Shown: piece after piece, positions 44,187 to 53,927 of the stretch | How positions within the stretch are numbered: the first letter of the stretch is position 1 | How the letters are laid out: each line of letters opens with the position of its first letter | Source of the DNA: Hungatella sp. UBA3048 | GTDB lineage: Bacteria > Bacillota > Clostridia > Lachnospirales > Lachnospiraceae | Direction of reading: 5' to 3' | Length of the DNA: 64,000 nt | Assembly (NCBI GenBank): GCA_002367105.1 | Contig: DFCS01000007.1 | Coordinates: 17,113 to 81,112, forward strand | Translations under genes and position numbers: made by a program | Notes under the pieces: model-generated | Seen by the model: only the letters and a program-made list of their open reading frames with translations | The model's database searches: none | What the model was told of the DNA's origin: nothing

Positions 44187-45218
44187 TTAGCCTAATTCAG
44201 CAAAGTACTTAATTGTACGAACCATCTGGCTTGTATAGGAGTTTTCGTTGTCATACCATGAAACAACCTGAACCTGATATAAATCATCGCCAATCTTGGA
44301 AACCATGGTCTGAGTAGAATCAAATAAAGAACCAAATCTCATACCAACAACATCAGAGGAAACGATTTCATCTGTATTGTATCCGAAGGAATCGCTTGCT
44401 GCTGCCTTCATAGCTGCGTTAATGCCTTCCTTGGTTACGTCTGCGCCCTTAACAACTGCTGTTAAGATGGTAGTGGAGCCTGTTGGAACCGGAACACGCT
44501 GTGCGGAACCGATTAACTTGCCGTTTAATTCCGGAATAACCAGACCGATTGCCTTTGCAGCACCGGTGGAGTTTGGAACGATGTTGGCAGCGCCTGCTCT
44601 TGCTCTTCTTAAATCACCTTTTCTGTGAGGTCCGTCAAGGATCATCTGATCGCCTGTGTAAGCATGGATTGTGCTCATGATACCGGACTGGATCGGTGCA
44701 TAATCGTTAAGAGTCTTAGCCATAGGAGCCAGGCAGTTTGTTGTACAGGAAGCAGCGGAGATGATCTTGTCATCTGCTGTTAATACATTCTCATTTACGC
44801 TGTAAACAACGGTTGGAAGATCGTTTCCTGCCGGAGCGGAGATAACAACCTTCTTAGCACCTGCATCAATGTGAGCCTGAGCTTTGTCCTTAGAGCAGTA
44901 GAATCCTGTACACTCAAGAACTACATCAACGCCGATCTCTCCCCATGGAAGTTCAGCAGCTTTTGCCTGAGCATAAATTTTAATAGTCTTACCATCTACA
45001 GTAATGGAGTCCTCGGAAGCTTCTACCGTGTGAATACCCTCACCATAGTATCCAGCGTATCCGCCCTGAGCAGTGTCATATTTTAATAAATGTGCTAACA
45101 TCTTTGGATCTGTTAAATCGTTAATAGCTACTACTTCATAGCCCTCTGCGCCAAACATCTGTCTGAATGCAAGACGGCCAATACGGCCGAAACCATTAAT
45201 CGCCACTTTTACTGCCAT
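44187..45218 (-). CDS. gap: Glyceraldehyde-3-phosphate dehydrogenase
   Basis: Oxidises glyceraldehyde-3-phosphate to 1,3-bisphosphoglycerate. The 343 residues have the Rossmann start [12 protein letters not shown], Asp34 in AINDLTD (NAD rather than NADP preference), the catalytic Cys158 in SAASCTTNC, and the [14 protein letters not shown] end. AGGAGG lies upstream of the ATG. First gene of the glycolytic block, with its own promoter. Confidence 0.97.
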   Translation of the reverse strand: MAVKVAINGFGRIGRLAFRQMFGAEGYEVVAINDLTDPKMLAHLLKYDTAQGGYAGYYGEGIHTVEASEDSITVDGKTIKIYAQAKAAELPWGEIGVDVVLECTGFYCSKDKAQAHIDAGAKKVVISAPAGNDLPTVVYSVNENVLTADDKIISAASCTTNCLAPMAKTLNDYAPIQSGIMSTIHAYTGDQMILDGPHRKGDLRRARAGAANIVPNSTGAAKAIGLVIPELNGKLIGSAQRVPVPTGSTTILTAVVKGADVTKEGINAAMKAAASDSFGYNTDEIVSSDVVGMRFGSLFDSTQTMVSKIGDDLYQVQVVSWYDNENSYTSQMVRTIKYFAELG

Positions 45219-45280
45219 AATTCAATTCCTCCTAAGAATAAAATTAAATTTGATTGTTAAATATTAATCAACTACCCTTT

Positions 45281-45309
45281 ATTTTACCTAATATTCCACT
45301 AAATAGCAA
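45281..45309 (-). promoter_or_regulatory. Promoter of gap
   Basis: On the minus strand -35 TTGCTA (45304-45309), 17-base spacer, -10 TAAAAT (45281-45286), about 60 bases before the start codon. Confidence 0.65.
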
Positions 45310-45339
45310 GTCCTTTTTTTTATTTTGGTTTTGCTCTCC

Positions 45340-47010
45340 TTAAACCTCACTCTTTACATAGCTAGCCAGATTATAGGAATGGTCGGAAATACGTTCCAGA
45401 TTGCTGATAAGCTCCAGGAACACAACACCTGCCGAGGGATTGCATCCACCTGAGGAAAGTCGTTCAATATGCTTTTCCCTAAGCTCCTCCTCAAGGAGGT
45501 CCACTTCATCCTCCCACTTGCTCACCTTACGGATATCTTCCATGTCACCTTTTCTTCTGGCTTCTATGGAATGAAAAAAGGAGTTATAAGCTGCCTGGCA
45601 GATGACCTCCAGATCAGAGGCACCGGTACCGGAGAGGCTGATTTCATTCTGAACCATATATTCCGCCTGCTCCGCCAGGTTTTCTGCGTGGTCACCTACA
45701 CGTTCTATATCATTGATGCTGTAAAATAAGTTGTTGACTACCAATTTTTGCTCCTCTGTTAAGGACAGATTGTCGATTTTAACCAGATATTCCATCAACA
45801 TCTTTTCCATATTATTGATCGTCTTTTCTGTTTTATACACTTCTTTTACTTTATCCGCATTTTTCGTAAGAACCGCGTCCATGGCCAGCTTCACATTTTC
45901 CAAAGTGATCTGTCCCATATGTACCACCTCCATGGAGGCTGTTTCAACCGCAAAAGCCGGTGACTCAAAGATCCTCTCATCAAGGTGCTTCATGGTCACA
46001 GCTTCTTCTCCCGCCATATCACCATCATCGGTTCCTCTCTCCGGAACAAAAAATCCGGATAAGTCCACCAGCTGTTTTGCAAATGGGAACAGGATGAGTG
46101 TATTGGTCAGGTTAAAGAACGTATGGAATATGGAAATCTGTACTGCAGTGATGTTATGGGCCGCCAAAGCCGGGGTGACCATAAAAAGGACAAAAGAACC
46201 AATGCCGAAAATAAGAGCTCCAAGCACATTAAAGGACAAATGGATCACTGCCGCCCGCTTTGCAGTCCTGGAGCCGCCAATACTGGAAATGAGGGCAGTC
46301 ACGCAGGAACCGATGTTCTGGCCGAGAGTGATAAATATAGCTGCATTGGTAGTAACTACACCGTTCATGGCAAGGGTCTGAAGGATTCCCACCGATGCGG
46401 AAGAGCTTTGAAGGAGAGCCGTTACCAAGGCGCCCATCAGCATGCCCAGTAAAGGATTTCTTCCTAAAAGCCGGAATGCCTCTGAAAAAACAGGGGCATC
46501 GGTATAGGGAGAAATTGCTCCTGACATAAAATCCAGACCAACAAACAGCATACCAAGGCCCACCAGGATCTCTCCTATGGTTTTTATCCTCTGTTTATTG
46601 CCAAACAGCAGAAGAACTGCCCCGATTCCAATGAAGAGAGGGGCCCAAAAGGAGGGCTGCAATATGGAAAACGCATCTCCCAGCTGATTCATGGATACGA
46701 TCCAGGCCGTAATGGTGGTACCAATGTTAGCTCCCATGATAACGCCGACCGCCTGGGTCAAATTAAGCACCCCGGCGCTTACAAAACCGACCACCATTAC
46801 CGTGGTCGCTCCGCTGCTCTGGATGATAGCTGTAATAAGTGCGCCCAGAAGCACCGCCAGGAAACGGTTGTTTGTAAGCATTCCCAAAAAACGGCTCATC
46901 CTGCTTCCAGCGCTCTTCTGCATGCCGTCTGCCATGGTATTCATGCCATACAGGAACATTCCCAGTCCCCCCATAAAGCCAAAAAGACTCGATATGTCAT
47001 TTACAGACAT
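45340..47010 (-). CDS. Na/Pi cotransporter with PhoU domain
   Basis: A NptA/PNaS-family sodium-phosphate transporter. The 556 residues have two repeats of the family's QSS motif (TAIIQSSGATTVMVVGF near 65-80; TALLQSSSASVGILQTL near 205-220), about eight membrane segments to residue 310, and a C-terminal cytoplasmic PhoU-like helical domain from about 350 (SINDIERVGDHAENLAEQAE; SNLERISDHSYNLA). The start is the ATG at 47010 with AAGGAGG; the longer in-frame reading begins further out. It may import phosphate or regulate its level. Confidence 0.92.
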   Translation of the reverse strand: MSVNDISSLFGFMGGLGMFLYGMNTMADGMQKSAGSRMSRFLGMLTNNRFLAVLLGALITAIIQSSGATTVMVVGFVSAGVLNLTQAVGVIMGANIGTTITAWIVSMNQLGDAFSILQPSFWAPLFIGIGAVLLLFGNKQRIKTIGEILVGLGMLFVGLDFMSGAISPYTDAPVFSEAFRLLGRNPLLGMLMGALVTALLQSSSASVGILQTLAMNGVVTTNAAIFITLGQNIGSCVTALISSIGGSRTAKRAAVIHLSFNVLGALIFGIGSFVLFMVTPALAAHNITAVQISIFHTFFNLTNTLILFPFAKQLVDLSGFFVPERGTDDGDMAGEEAVTMKHLDERIFESPAFAVETASMEVVHMGQITLENVKLAMDAVLTKNADKVKEVYKTEKTINNMEKMLMEYLVKIDNLSLTEEQKLVVNNLFYSINDIERVGDHAENLAEQAEYMVQNEISLSGTGASDLEVICQAAYNSFFHSIEARRKGDMEDIRKVSKWEDEVDLLEEELREKHIERLSSGGCNPSAGVVFLELISNLERISDHSYNLASYVKSEV

Positions 47011-47086
47011 GTAGTACCTCCTTATAAACATTGATTATGTTTTTATTTCAGCGCGCCTCCCTCTTTCCGGAAGACGCACAGTTTAA

Positions 47087-47116
47087 AATATAACATAGGC
47101 GGAATTGCTTTTTCAA
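47087..47116 (-). promoter_or_regulatory. Probable promoter of the Na/Pi transporter gene
   Basis: On the minus strand -35 TTGAAA (47111-47116), 18-base spacer, -10 TATATT (47087-47092), about 80 bases upstream of the gene. A GC-rich hairpin (about 47051-47078) lies in the leader. Confidence 0.5.
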
Positions 47117-47132
47117 TGTTTTTTAAAAATTA

Positions 47133-47954
47133 TCATCCTTTCACCGCACCTGCAACAAGGCTATCCTGAATCTGATTGCTCAGTATAAAATAAATAACAA
47201 TGGTGGGCAGAGTGGCAATGACCATGCCCGCTCCGATCAGCCCCCAATCAGTGGAATATTGACCTGCAAAGGACATGATTCCCACGGGCAAAGTCCGGTA
47301 ACGGTCGCTGTCCACAAAGGTATTGGCTAGCATCAGCTCATTCCATGTTCCTAAAAATGTAAAGATAGAGGCAGTGGCAACCGCCGGCTTGACAATGGGA
47401 AGTATGATGGTTGCAAAGCACCGGAAAATCCCGCAGCCATCAATACAGGCTGCCTCTTCTATTTCTATGGGGATGCTTTTGTAAAATCCGATTAAGATCA
47501 TGATGCTCATGGGAAGAGCTCCCGCAATATAAGGAATCAAAAGTCCTAAGTATCCGCCCTTTAAGCCAGTCTTATCAAGTACCTGAAACAGAGGCAGCAG
47601 GGCGGCCTGGGCCGGAATCATAATTCCCAGCGCAAAAATTCCAAATACCAGGGATTTAAGCTTCCATTTCATTCTGGCTATGGCGTAAGCAGCCATGGCA
47701 GATAAAATTCCTGCAACTGCCACGGTTGCCATGGAATAGAATACGGAGTTCAAAAAATACCGGATTAAGTTTGTCTGGGTAAAAGCGTTTCCGTAATTTT
47801 CCCATCTCCAGATCTGGGGAAGTCCGATGGGGTTTTCTCCAAATATCTCTCCATTGCTTTTTAAGGAAAAGGTAAAAAGCCAATATAAGGGAAAAAGCTG
47901 AGTCAGTGCAATGAGGCACAGCATCAAAAACTTTATCTTTTTTTTCATCTTCAT
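47133..47954 (-). CDS. Sugar ABC transporter permease, MalG type (second system)
   Basis: A 273-residue CUT1 permease with six hydrophobic segments and the loop EEAACIDGCGIFRCFATI that contacts the ATPase. It is the last gene of the second transporter operon (binding protein, MalF, MalG). GGAG lies upstream of the ATG at 47954. No ATPase gene is present. Confidence 0.93.
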   Translation of the reverse strand: MKMKKKIKFLMLCLIALTQLFPLYWLFTFSLKSNGEIFGENPIGLPQIWRWENYGNAFTQTNLIRYFLNSVFYSMATVAVAGILSAMAAYAIARMKWKLKSLVFGIFALGIMIPAQAALLPLFQVLDKTGLKGGYLGLLIPYIAGALPMSIMILIGFYKSIPIEIEEAACIDGCGIFRCFATIILPIVKPAVATASIFTFLGTWNELMLANTFVDSDRYRTLPVGIMSFAGQYSTDWGLIGAGMVIATLPTIVIYFILSNQIQDSLVAGAVKG

Positions 47955-47970
47955 AGGACCGTCTCCTCAT

Positions 47971-48864
47971 TTATATGGCTGATGCATTTTCTTCCGCTTT
48001 TTTAAACAGCCTGCTCACAATAAAGGTAAACAGCAGGCATTCCACTACGATGAAAAATGCCTGTGCGCTTCCATACCCATATAGGCCTCTTCGGAATAAA
48101 TTGTTGTACATCAGGGTTGCAGGCACTTCACTGGCATGGTTTGGGCCGCCTCCGGTCATGACATAGATTAAGTCAAAAGCCCTTAGGGAACCGGTAATGG
48201 AGAATATGACGCAGGTCTTAATCACCGGTGCTAAGAGAGGCAGGGTAATCTTTGTATTCACCTGCCATTTACTGGCACCGTCGATTTGAGCCGCCTCATA
48301 ATAATCCTGGGAAATGGATTTGATCCCTGCATAAAAAATCAGCATGTGATAGCCGATGTACTGCCACACCGCAGGAATCAGGGTGGAGATAAATGCAGTT
48401 TTAGGATTGGAAAGCCAGGAATAGCTGAAATCAGAGGCTCCCAGGGCGCGGATCAAATGGTTTAAAAGTCCATATTCGCTGTTGAACATCTTCATCCAAA
48501 GCTGGCCGATCACCATACTGGAAATGACCACCGGCAGAAAGTAAACGGTACGAAAGAACTTTTCTCCTTTTACTCCCCTTGCCAGGACCATAGCCAGAAA
48601 AAGGGAGACGGGCAGCTGAATGAGTAAGGATGCGCCCACTAAAAGAAAGGAATTTAAAACGGCCTTCACAAAGTGGCGGTCCTCTGCAAACAGCCTTATG
48701 TAGTTCCCTAGACCGATAAACTTCATTTTCCCCATGCCATCGTACTGGAACAGACTGTAGGCTCCGGAAATAAAAAGGGGTATCATACTAAAGCTGATAA
48801 ACAGGATGAGCGCAGGCAGCACAAAGCAGGCCACAAACCTCTTTTTTCCCAACATATTATTCAT
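47971..48864 (-). CDS. Sugar ABC transporter permease, MalF type (second system)
   Basis: A 297-residue CUT1 permease with the ATPase loop EAAQIDGASKWQVNTKI and the MTGGGPNHASEV block typical of MalF homologues; the C-terminal part is intact, unlike the other MalF-type gene in this window. The ATG at 48864 (AAAGGAG upstream) is chosen over a TTG six bases earlier. Confidence 0.93.
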   Translation of the reverse strand: MNNMLGKKRFVACFVLPALILFISFSMIPLFISGAYSLFQYDGMGKMKFIGLGNYIRLFAEDRHFVKAVLNSFLLVGASLLIQLPVSLFLAMVLARGVKGEKFFRTVYFLPVVISSMVIGQLWMKMFNSEYGLLNHLIRALGASDFSYSWLSNPKTAFISTLIPAVWQYIGYHMLIFYAGIKSISQDYYEAAQIDGASKWQVNTKITLPLLAPVIKTCVIFSITGSLRAFDLIYVMTGGGPNHASEVPATLMYNNLFRRGLYGYGSAQAFFIVVECLLFTFIVSRLFKKAEENASAI

Positions 48865-48933
48865 GGTCAATCTCCTTTGGACAAAAAATGGGTATCGCCT
48901 GTTTTTTGTAAGCGATACCCCCTTTGCTCTTAC

Positions 48934-50259
48934 TTACTTATTGATAGCTGCTTCATGTTCCTTTATAAACTCACCCGTATCGGCACCTGGAGCGAACAGG
49001 GTCTGCACCTGTTCATTGTGAATGGTGGCAGGTTCCGCATCAAGAGAGGTATCCCATGCAAGGACTGAGGTCTTTCCTTGGGAAAGGAGATCCTTGATCT
49101 GTACGAAAAGAGGATTTAAGCCCTTTTCATCCACCTCTGTTTTCCATCCGCTGAAGCCTGAGCCTGACTCATAAGCAGCTTCTCCCATCTTTTCGTTTAT
49201 GTAAATAGCGAATTTAGCAGCCTCATCCGGGTTCTTCGTGCTCTTATTTACCCAGAAGGATTCTACGAATCCGCCGCAATAATCGGTTTCATTTCCTTTA
49301 CCGGTAATCATGGGGATTTTCATTGCCACCACATCCTCCGGATTGATGGTAACGGCCTTATCTGTATAAATACCATTTGCAAACCAGCTTCCCATAAGCC
49401 TCATGGCTGCCCTTCCGGTTCCAAAGGCTGCATTGGCATCATCATTGCCCTGCTCCAGAGGATTGGCTCCAAATGCGCCCATCTTGTATAATTCCTGGAC
49501 CATATCAGCCGCTTCTGCATAGCCCTCTCCTTCAAAGGGAGCCTGGCCGGTGAGCATCTTGTTGATTCCCTCTGCCCCTACGGTCCGCAGTGCCAGTGCC
49601 TGATAGATGAATGCCGCATTCCAGCCATCCTTTGCACCAGAAGCCAGAGGGGTCACCCCATCAAGAGCCTTCAGCTTTTCAACTGCGGATACCAGTTTGT
49701 CGTATGTATCTGGAAGCTCTGCTCCTGCCTGATCAAATAAGGCCTTATTGCAGTATAAGGTCATGTACCAGGAAAAGGAAGGAAGAGAATAGGTTTTTCC
49801 ATTGTATTCAAATGCTGCAGTGGAGCCCTCCAGAAGCTTTCCCTTAATCTCATCTGTGATATAGGAATCCAGAGGAAGGAGTTTATCCGCATTGATCATC
49901 TTTCTTGCGGTTCCTGCCCCCCAGTAATAGAACACATCAATTCCCTTTGCATCTCCTGCAAACTCTGCGGAAATCTTCGTCTTATAAGCCTCCGTATCCA
50001 GGGTCTGGGTGTTGATTTCCACATTGGGGTTTTCCGTCAGGTAAGCGGCAACCGCCTCATCATATTTTTTCTTTAGTTCATTGGTATCATTGGACCACTG
50101 GTGCCAGACATTTAAAACGGTCTTTTCCGACTTTTCCTCCCCTGAACTGCCGGCGTTTGTTAAAGCCGCACTGTCTTTGCTTCCACAGCCTGTCATACCT
50201 GCTGCCAGAGCTACGGCAAGTGCCACGGCCGAAACTCTTTTTAATAAACTTTTTTTCAT
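48934..50259 (-). CDS. Sugar ABC transporter substrate-binding lipoprotein (second system)
   Basis: A 441-residue solute-binding lipoprotein; the lipobox is AGMTGC (Cys25). It has the family-1 binding fold with VLNVWHQWSNDTNELKKKYD near 50 and GRAAMRLMGSWFANGIY near 290. It feeds the two following permeases. Regulation by the neighbouring two-component system is likely. A strong GGAGGAG site precedes the ATG. Confidence 0.93.
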   Translation of the reverse strand: MKKSLLKRVSAVALAVALAAGMTGCGSKDSAALTNAGSSGEEKSEKTVLNVWHQWSNDTNELKKKYDEAVAAYLTENPNVEINTQTLDTEAYKTKISAEFAGDAKGIDVFYYWGAGTARKMINADKLLPLDSYITDEIKGKLLEGSTAAFEYNGKTYSLPSFSWYMTLYCNKALFDQAGAELPDTYDKLVSAVEKLKALDGVTPLASGAKDGWNAAFIYQALALRTVGAEGINKMLTGQAPFEGEGYAEAADMVQELYKMGAFGANPLEQGNDDANAAFGTGRAAMRLMGSWFANGIYTDKAVTINPEDVVAMKIPMITGKGNETDYCGGFVESFWVNKSTKNPDEAAKFAIYINEKMGEAAYESGSGFSGWKTEVDEKGLNPLFVQIKDLLSQGKTSVLAWDTSLDAEPATIHNEQVQTLFAPGADTGEFIKEHEAAINK

Positions 50260-50299
50260 CTCAATCTCCTCCTGGGTTTCTTTGTTTCCTTCTGATATC

Positions 50300-50328
50300 A
50301 GTATAGCGAAACTCTTTTTTTAACTCAA
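50300..50328 (-). promoter_or_regulatory. Promoter of the second sugar transporter operon
   Basis: On the minus strand -35 TTGAGT (50323-50328), 17-base spacer, -10 TATACT (50300-50305), about 40 bases ahead of the binding-protein start. Confidence 0.7.
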
Positions 50329-50362
50329 TTAAATATTTTGACCCAAAAGGTTAGAAATTTTA

Positions 50363-51931
50363 CTACCTTTGCTTAAACTCCTTAACGGTTACTCCCACAT
50401 GCTTTTTAAAGCAGATACCAAAATAATGGGAATCCCGGAATCCTACCTTTTCTGCTATTTCGTATACCTTGCAATCCGTTGTATTAAGAAGACGGATGCT
50501 CTCTTCTATTCTTTTTTTCAGGACATATTCAATCAGGCTCTGTCCTGCCTCTTTTTTAAATACCCTGCTTAAGTAGCTTTCATTGGAAAAGACCGCTGAT
50601 GCCACGGATTTAAGAGTAAGAGCTGGATCGCAAAAATTTTTGTCGATATATTCCAGGGCCTCGTTTACTACCTTATTTCCCTGCTTTGATTTCTTGCTGT
50701 TATGATAGTTCAGAATCATACGGATGGATTCATCCAGGAACGGACGGCACTCTTCAACCGACTGTATGGATTGTATGGATTCATACAGTCGGTCTTCTCC
50801 TATGAGCTGTTCCAAGCTGACCCCATACTTATTAAGTGTGCTTCCGGCTTTAGACATCAGGTCCATAACCGTAAGCCTCAAATATTCCACTTCCGTTACC
50901 CTTGAATTCCTGACTCCTTCCACATAATCCTCAATTGCAGCAGATACCCTGTCGGAAATTCCATTGGTCAGGGAAAAAAGAAAGTCCTCCCAGTCAAAGG
51001 TCAGCTTATCCGGATTTTTTTCCATAATGTGCATATATTCCTCGTACGTAATGATCCGGTTATTCCCTAAAAGTACCGATGCGCTGAGGGCATGTTCCGA
51101 TTCGGCAAATGCTTCTGCAATTCCCTCATAGCCCTCATGGCTGCGGCTGATGCCAATGGTGGAATCAATGTTGTTTTCCTTAAGCCTTTGATGGATTTGC
51201 CGTGCAATTTCCCCGCTGTCCTTTAATCGCCTGACCGTACAAAATAAGATAATATTTTTCATATAGTGAAGAAAAGATATGGTCCCGTCAATGGGATCCC
51301 TGCCAAGGAGTTCCATAGCCCTTTTATGGAGGCTGCCGTCTGCTTCCCCTGACCGTTCCTCCCTTAAGTGGAGATTTAAGCAGCAGCACCCTTCTAACAG
51401 CGCTTCACAGCCATAGGCAAGAAGCTTTTTCTCTGCTTCCTCCTCACTGGTCCGCTTTTCCACCAGCCGCTGAAAGAAGCTTTCCATTAAAATGTCCTGG
51501 TTGGCGGACACACTCTGCTTTAACATCTCCACCTCCTTACGGAGGTCCTTTTCCTTTATGATTTTCCCCCTGATCTTAAGAGCAATTTCCTTCAGCTCAT
51601 TCATATCAATGGGCTTTAACAGAAAATCCTCTACCCCCAGCTTTACCGCCCGCCTTGCGTATTCAAATTCCCGGTAACCTGTGATCATGATCACATGAAT
51701 GCTTTCATCCAAAGCTGAAATATGTTCCGCCAGCTCCAGGCCATCCATATGGGGCATATTGATATCCGTTAAAACCAACTCTGGCTTTCTGTATTTTATA
51801 AATTCCAATGCTTCCGTACCGGAGGAAGCCTCCCCAATGACGGAAAAGCCATAATCTTCCCAGGGAAATCCCCGTTTGATCAGCACCCGTTCCAGCTTTT
51901 CATCATCCACAATCAATACCTTGATCTCCAT
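50363..51931 (-). CDS. AraC-type response regulator (YesN-like)
   Basis: A 522-residue regulator: receiver domain 1-120 with Asp10 and the phosphorylation site Asp56 (LVLTDINMPHMDG), a long middle region, and an AraC helix-turn-helix pair at about 420-522 (LTLKSVASAVFSNESYLSRV, then KVYEIAEKVGFRDSHYFGIC). Such regulators switch on the neighbouring sugar ABC genes. The start is the ATG at 51931; it overlaps the end of the kinase gene by 29 bases. Confidence 0.94.
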   Translation of the reverse strand: MEIKVLIVDDEKLERVLIKRGFPWEDYGFSVIGEASSGTEALEFIKYRKPELVLTDINMPHMDGLELAEHISALDESIHVIMITGYREFEYARRAVKLGVEDFLLKPIDMNELKEIALKIRGKIIKEKDLRKEVEMLKQSVSANQDILMESFFQRLVEKRTSEEEAEKKLLAYGCEALLEGCCCLNLHLREERSGEADGSLHKRAMELLGRDPIDGTISFLHYMKNIILFCTVRRLKDSGEIARQIHQRLKENNIDSTIGISRSHEGYEGIAEAFAESEHALSASVLLGNNRIITYEEYMHIMEKNPDKLTFDWEDFLFSLTNGISDRVSAAIEDYVEGVRNSRVTEVEYLRLTVMDLMSKAGSTLNKYGVSLEQLIGEDRLYESIQSIQSVEECRPFLDESIRMILNYHNSKKSKQGNKVVNEALEYIDKNFCDPALTLKSVASAVFSNESYLSRVFKKEAGQSLIEYVLKKRIEESIRLLNTTDCKVYEIAEKVGFRDSHYFGICFKKHVGVTVKEFKQR

Positions 51932-53642
51932 GCTCCAACCCCTTTGCATCCATACGCTTTACTCTTACTGCTATTTCCGTTCCATTTCCGATTTCACTGT
52001 GGATAAGGACCGGCTGCCTGATCCCATGGTAGAGGGTGATCCGCTGCATCAGGTTATAAAGGCCGAAGCCTGACTTACCGGTCACGGTCCTGCCTTCCAT
52101 GATTTCTTCGATCTTTTCCTCGCTCATGCCTACCCCGTCATCAGATACCAGAAAAATAATTTCATCCTCATCGGAAAAGGCCTTGACGGAAATGGTTCCT
52201 TTTCCTTCCCTTGGCTTGATGCCATGATGGACGGCGTTCTCCACCAAAGGCTGTAAAAGCAGCTTTAATATCCTGCAATCCTTCACCTCTTCTTCTGCAT
52301 CCACCTCTAACTTTATTTCATTGTCATAGCGGATATTTAAAATGGTCAAGTAGCTTTGTATGCAGCTTATTTCATCCTTTACCGTAATAAAATCCAATCC
52401 GCTGTTTAAGCTGTTCCTGTAAAAGCTTCCCAGAGCCTGAGTCATTTTAAAGCAATTATCATAATCCCGCATGAGAGCAAGAGCGGATACCGCATCCAGG
52501 GTATTGTACAGGAAATGGGGGTTAATCTGGGCCTGAAGCAGATCCAGTTCCACCTTTGCAATGATCTGCTCTTCTTCCTTTACCTTTTGGATCAGGTTTT
52601 TAATGGATCTTGCCATATGATTAAATACCCGCTTCAGATTATTGATCTCATCTTTCTGCCGGTCCACCTCCATTTCATCAAACTGGCCTTTTTCCACAAG
52701 CATCATATGCTTTTCCACCTTTAACAGGGGATGGAAGATAAAACGGGTGAGCATGACCGAGCAGACAAAGACAAAAGCAACGTTCATACACATGATCAGC
52801 AGGATAACGGTGGAATAATAGGGCGCCATGGCTGTCATATTATCCAGTTGAAAGGATCCGGCCAGCTTCCAGTTTTCTATACCGATGTCCTGGGTGATCA
52901 CCAGCCGGTTTTCGCCGGTCCGCTGTCCTGGATTCCCAGGGGCCACAATGTATTCATCCTCATCGCCCAGGATATAAAAATCACTGTCACTGGAATTGCT
53001 GACCCCATTAAAGTAATTGCGTATTGTTTCCTCATTGACCGTAACCAGCAGGATGGCCAAAGGCTTATATGTATTTTCATCCCGGATTTCCCGGATATAG
53101 GTAATATAAGGGGTGTCTCCATAAAATTCAATGACCCCCTCGCTTCCTTTCATAAAAAAACCGTTCCCCCTGTGCTCACTTAAGTGCCGGTACCACTCAG
53201 ACTCCAGAATCTTATCTCCGTAAATACCCTTGGGTGTCTTTTTATAGGAGCTGTACACATTATGATAGGAATCCATAATCAGAACGCTGGAAATATATTC
53301 CCCTGACAGGATCATATTCACCAGACTTTGCTTGATGGTTCTCTGGATCGACGGATCAATGGCTCTGTTATCCACATTTCTTAAAGCCTCCTGGACATTC
53401 CTGTCAAAATAGATCAGGTTTGAGAACTGGGTCACATTATCAAAGATCAGGGACAAATTTCCCTTAAGGGCACTGACCGTCTGAGTGCCTGCTCCCATAA
53501 TTTCTCGTTTCGTATAGGAGCTGTTAATGACAGATATGACCGAAAAGGTGATTACAAAGGATAATAATACGACCGTTAAATACATAATCAGGATCTTTGT
53601 CTTAATCCTCATATTCTTCCATGCATCCATCAGACCAGTCAT
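51903..53642 (-). CDS. Sensor histidine kinase (YesM/LytS type)
   Basis: A 579-residue kinase pairing with the AraC regulator. A membrane segment near 20-40, an extracellular double-Cache-like sensing region (about 45-270), a second membrane segment, HAMP (about 300-355) and the His_kinase domain with phospho-acceptor His in QAQINPHFLYNTLDAVS, then PLVENAVHHG and VSDDGVGMSEE with GFGLYNLMQRI. The start ATG at 53642 has GGGGAGG upstream. It has a strong promoter of its own. Confidence 0.93.
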   Translation of the reverse strand: MTGLMDAWKNMRIKTKILIMYLTVVLLSFVITFSVISVINSSYTKREIMGAGTQTVSALKGNLSLIFDNVTQFSNLIYFDRNVQEALRNVDNRAIDPSIQRTIKQSLVNMILSGEYISSVLIMDSYHNVYSSYKKTPKGIYGDKILESEWYRHLSEHRGNGFFMKGSEGVIEFYGDTPYITYIREIRDENTYKPLAILLVTVNEETIRNYFNGVSNSSDSDFYILGDEDEYIVAPGNPGQRTGENRLVITQDIGIENWKLAGSFQLDNMTAMAPYYSTVILLIMCMNVAFVFVCSVMLTRFIFHPLLKVEKHMMLVEKGQFDEMEVDRQKDEINNLKRVFNHMARSIKNLIQKVKEEEQIIAKVELDLLQAQINPHFLYNTLDAVSALALMRDYDNCFKMTQALGSFYRNSLNSGLDFITVKDEISCIQSYLTILNIRYDNEIKLEVDAEEEVKDCRILKLLLQPLVENAVHHGIKPREGKGTISVKAFSDEDEIIFLVSDDGVGMSEEKIEEIMEGRTVTGKSGFGLYNLMQRITLYHGIRQPVLIHSEIGNGTEIAVRVKRMDAKGLEHGDQGIDCG

Positions 53643-53676
53643 AGCAGCCTCCCCATTCATATGATTTTTCACCCTT

Positions 53677-53705
53677 ATTCTAGCGAGTTTGGCAGGGGAT
53701 GTCAA
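53677..53705 (-). promoter_or_regulatory. Promoter of the kinase-regulator operon
   Basis: On the minus strand a perfect -35 TTGACA (53700-53705), 17-base spacer, -10 TAGAAT (53677-53682). The -10 lies about 35 bases ahead of the start. Confidence 0.8.
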
Positions 53706-53871
53706 AAGAAAGTTCAGATTGTCTTTTCAGATCATTATCCCAGCCTTTCATACCGGTGGTTTTCTTAAAGTATATCCCAGGTGGATGAATTACTGAATTT
53801 AATTATTTTGCTGAAAAGGTGATTTTTTTTACTTTGTCTGATTCCTATAATAAAAACTACGCTTCCCTACG

Positions 53872-53900
53872 TTGCTTTTCTCCCTTAGATTGATTATAAT
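53872..53900 (+). promoter_or_regulatory. Promoter of the PHP phosphatase and sda operon
   Basis: -35 TTGCTT (53872-53877), 17-base spacer, perfect -10 TATAAT (53895-53900), 28 bases before the start codon. Confidence 0.75.
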
Positions 53901-53927
53901 GAATTTAATTTGTGAAAGGAGAACCCC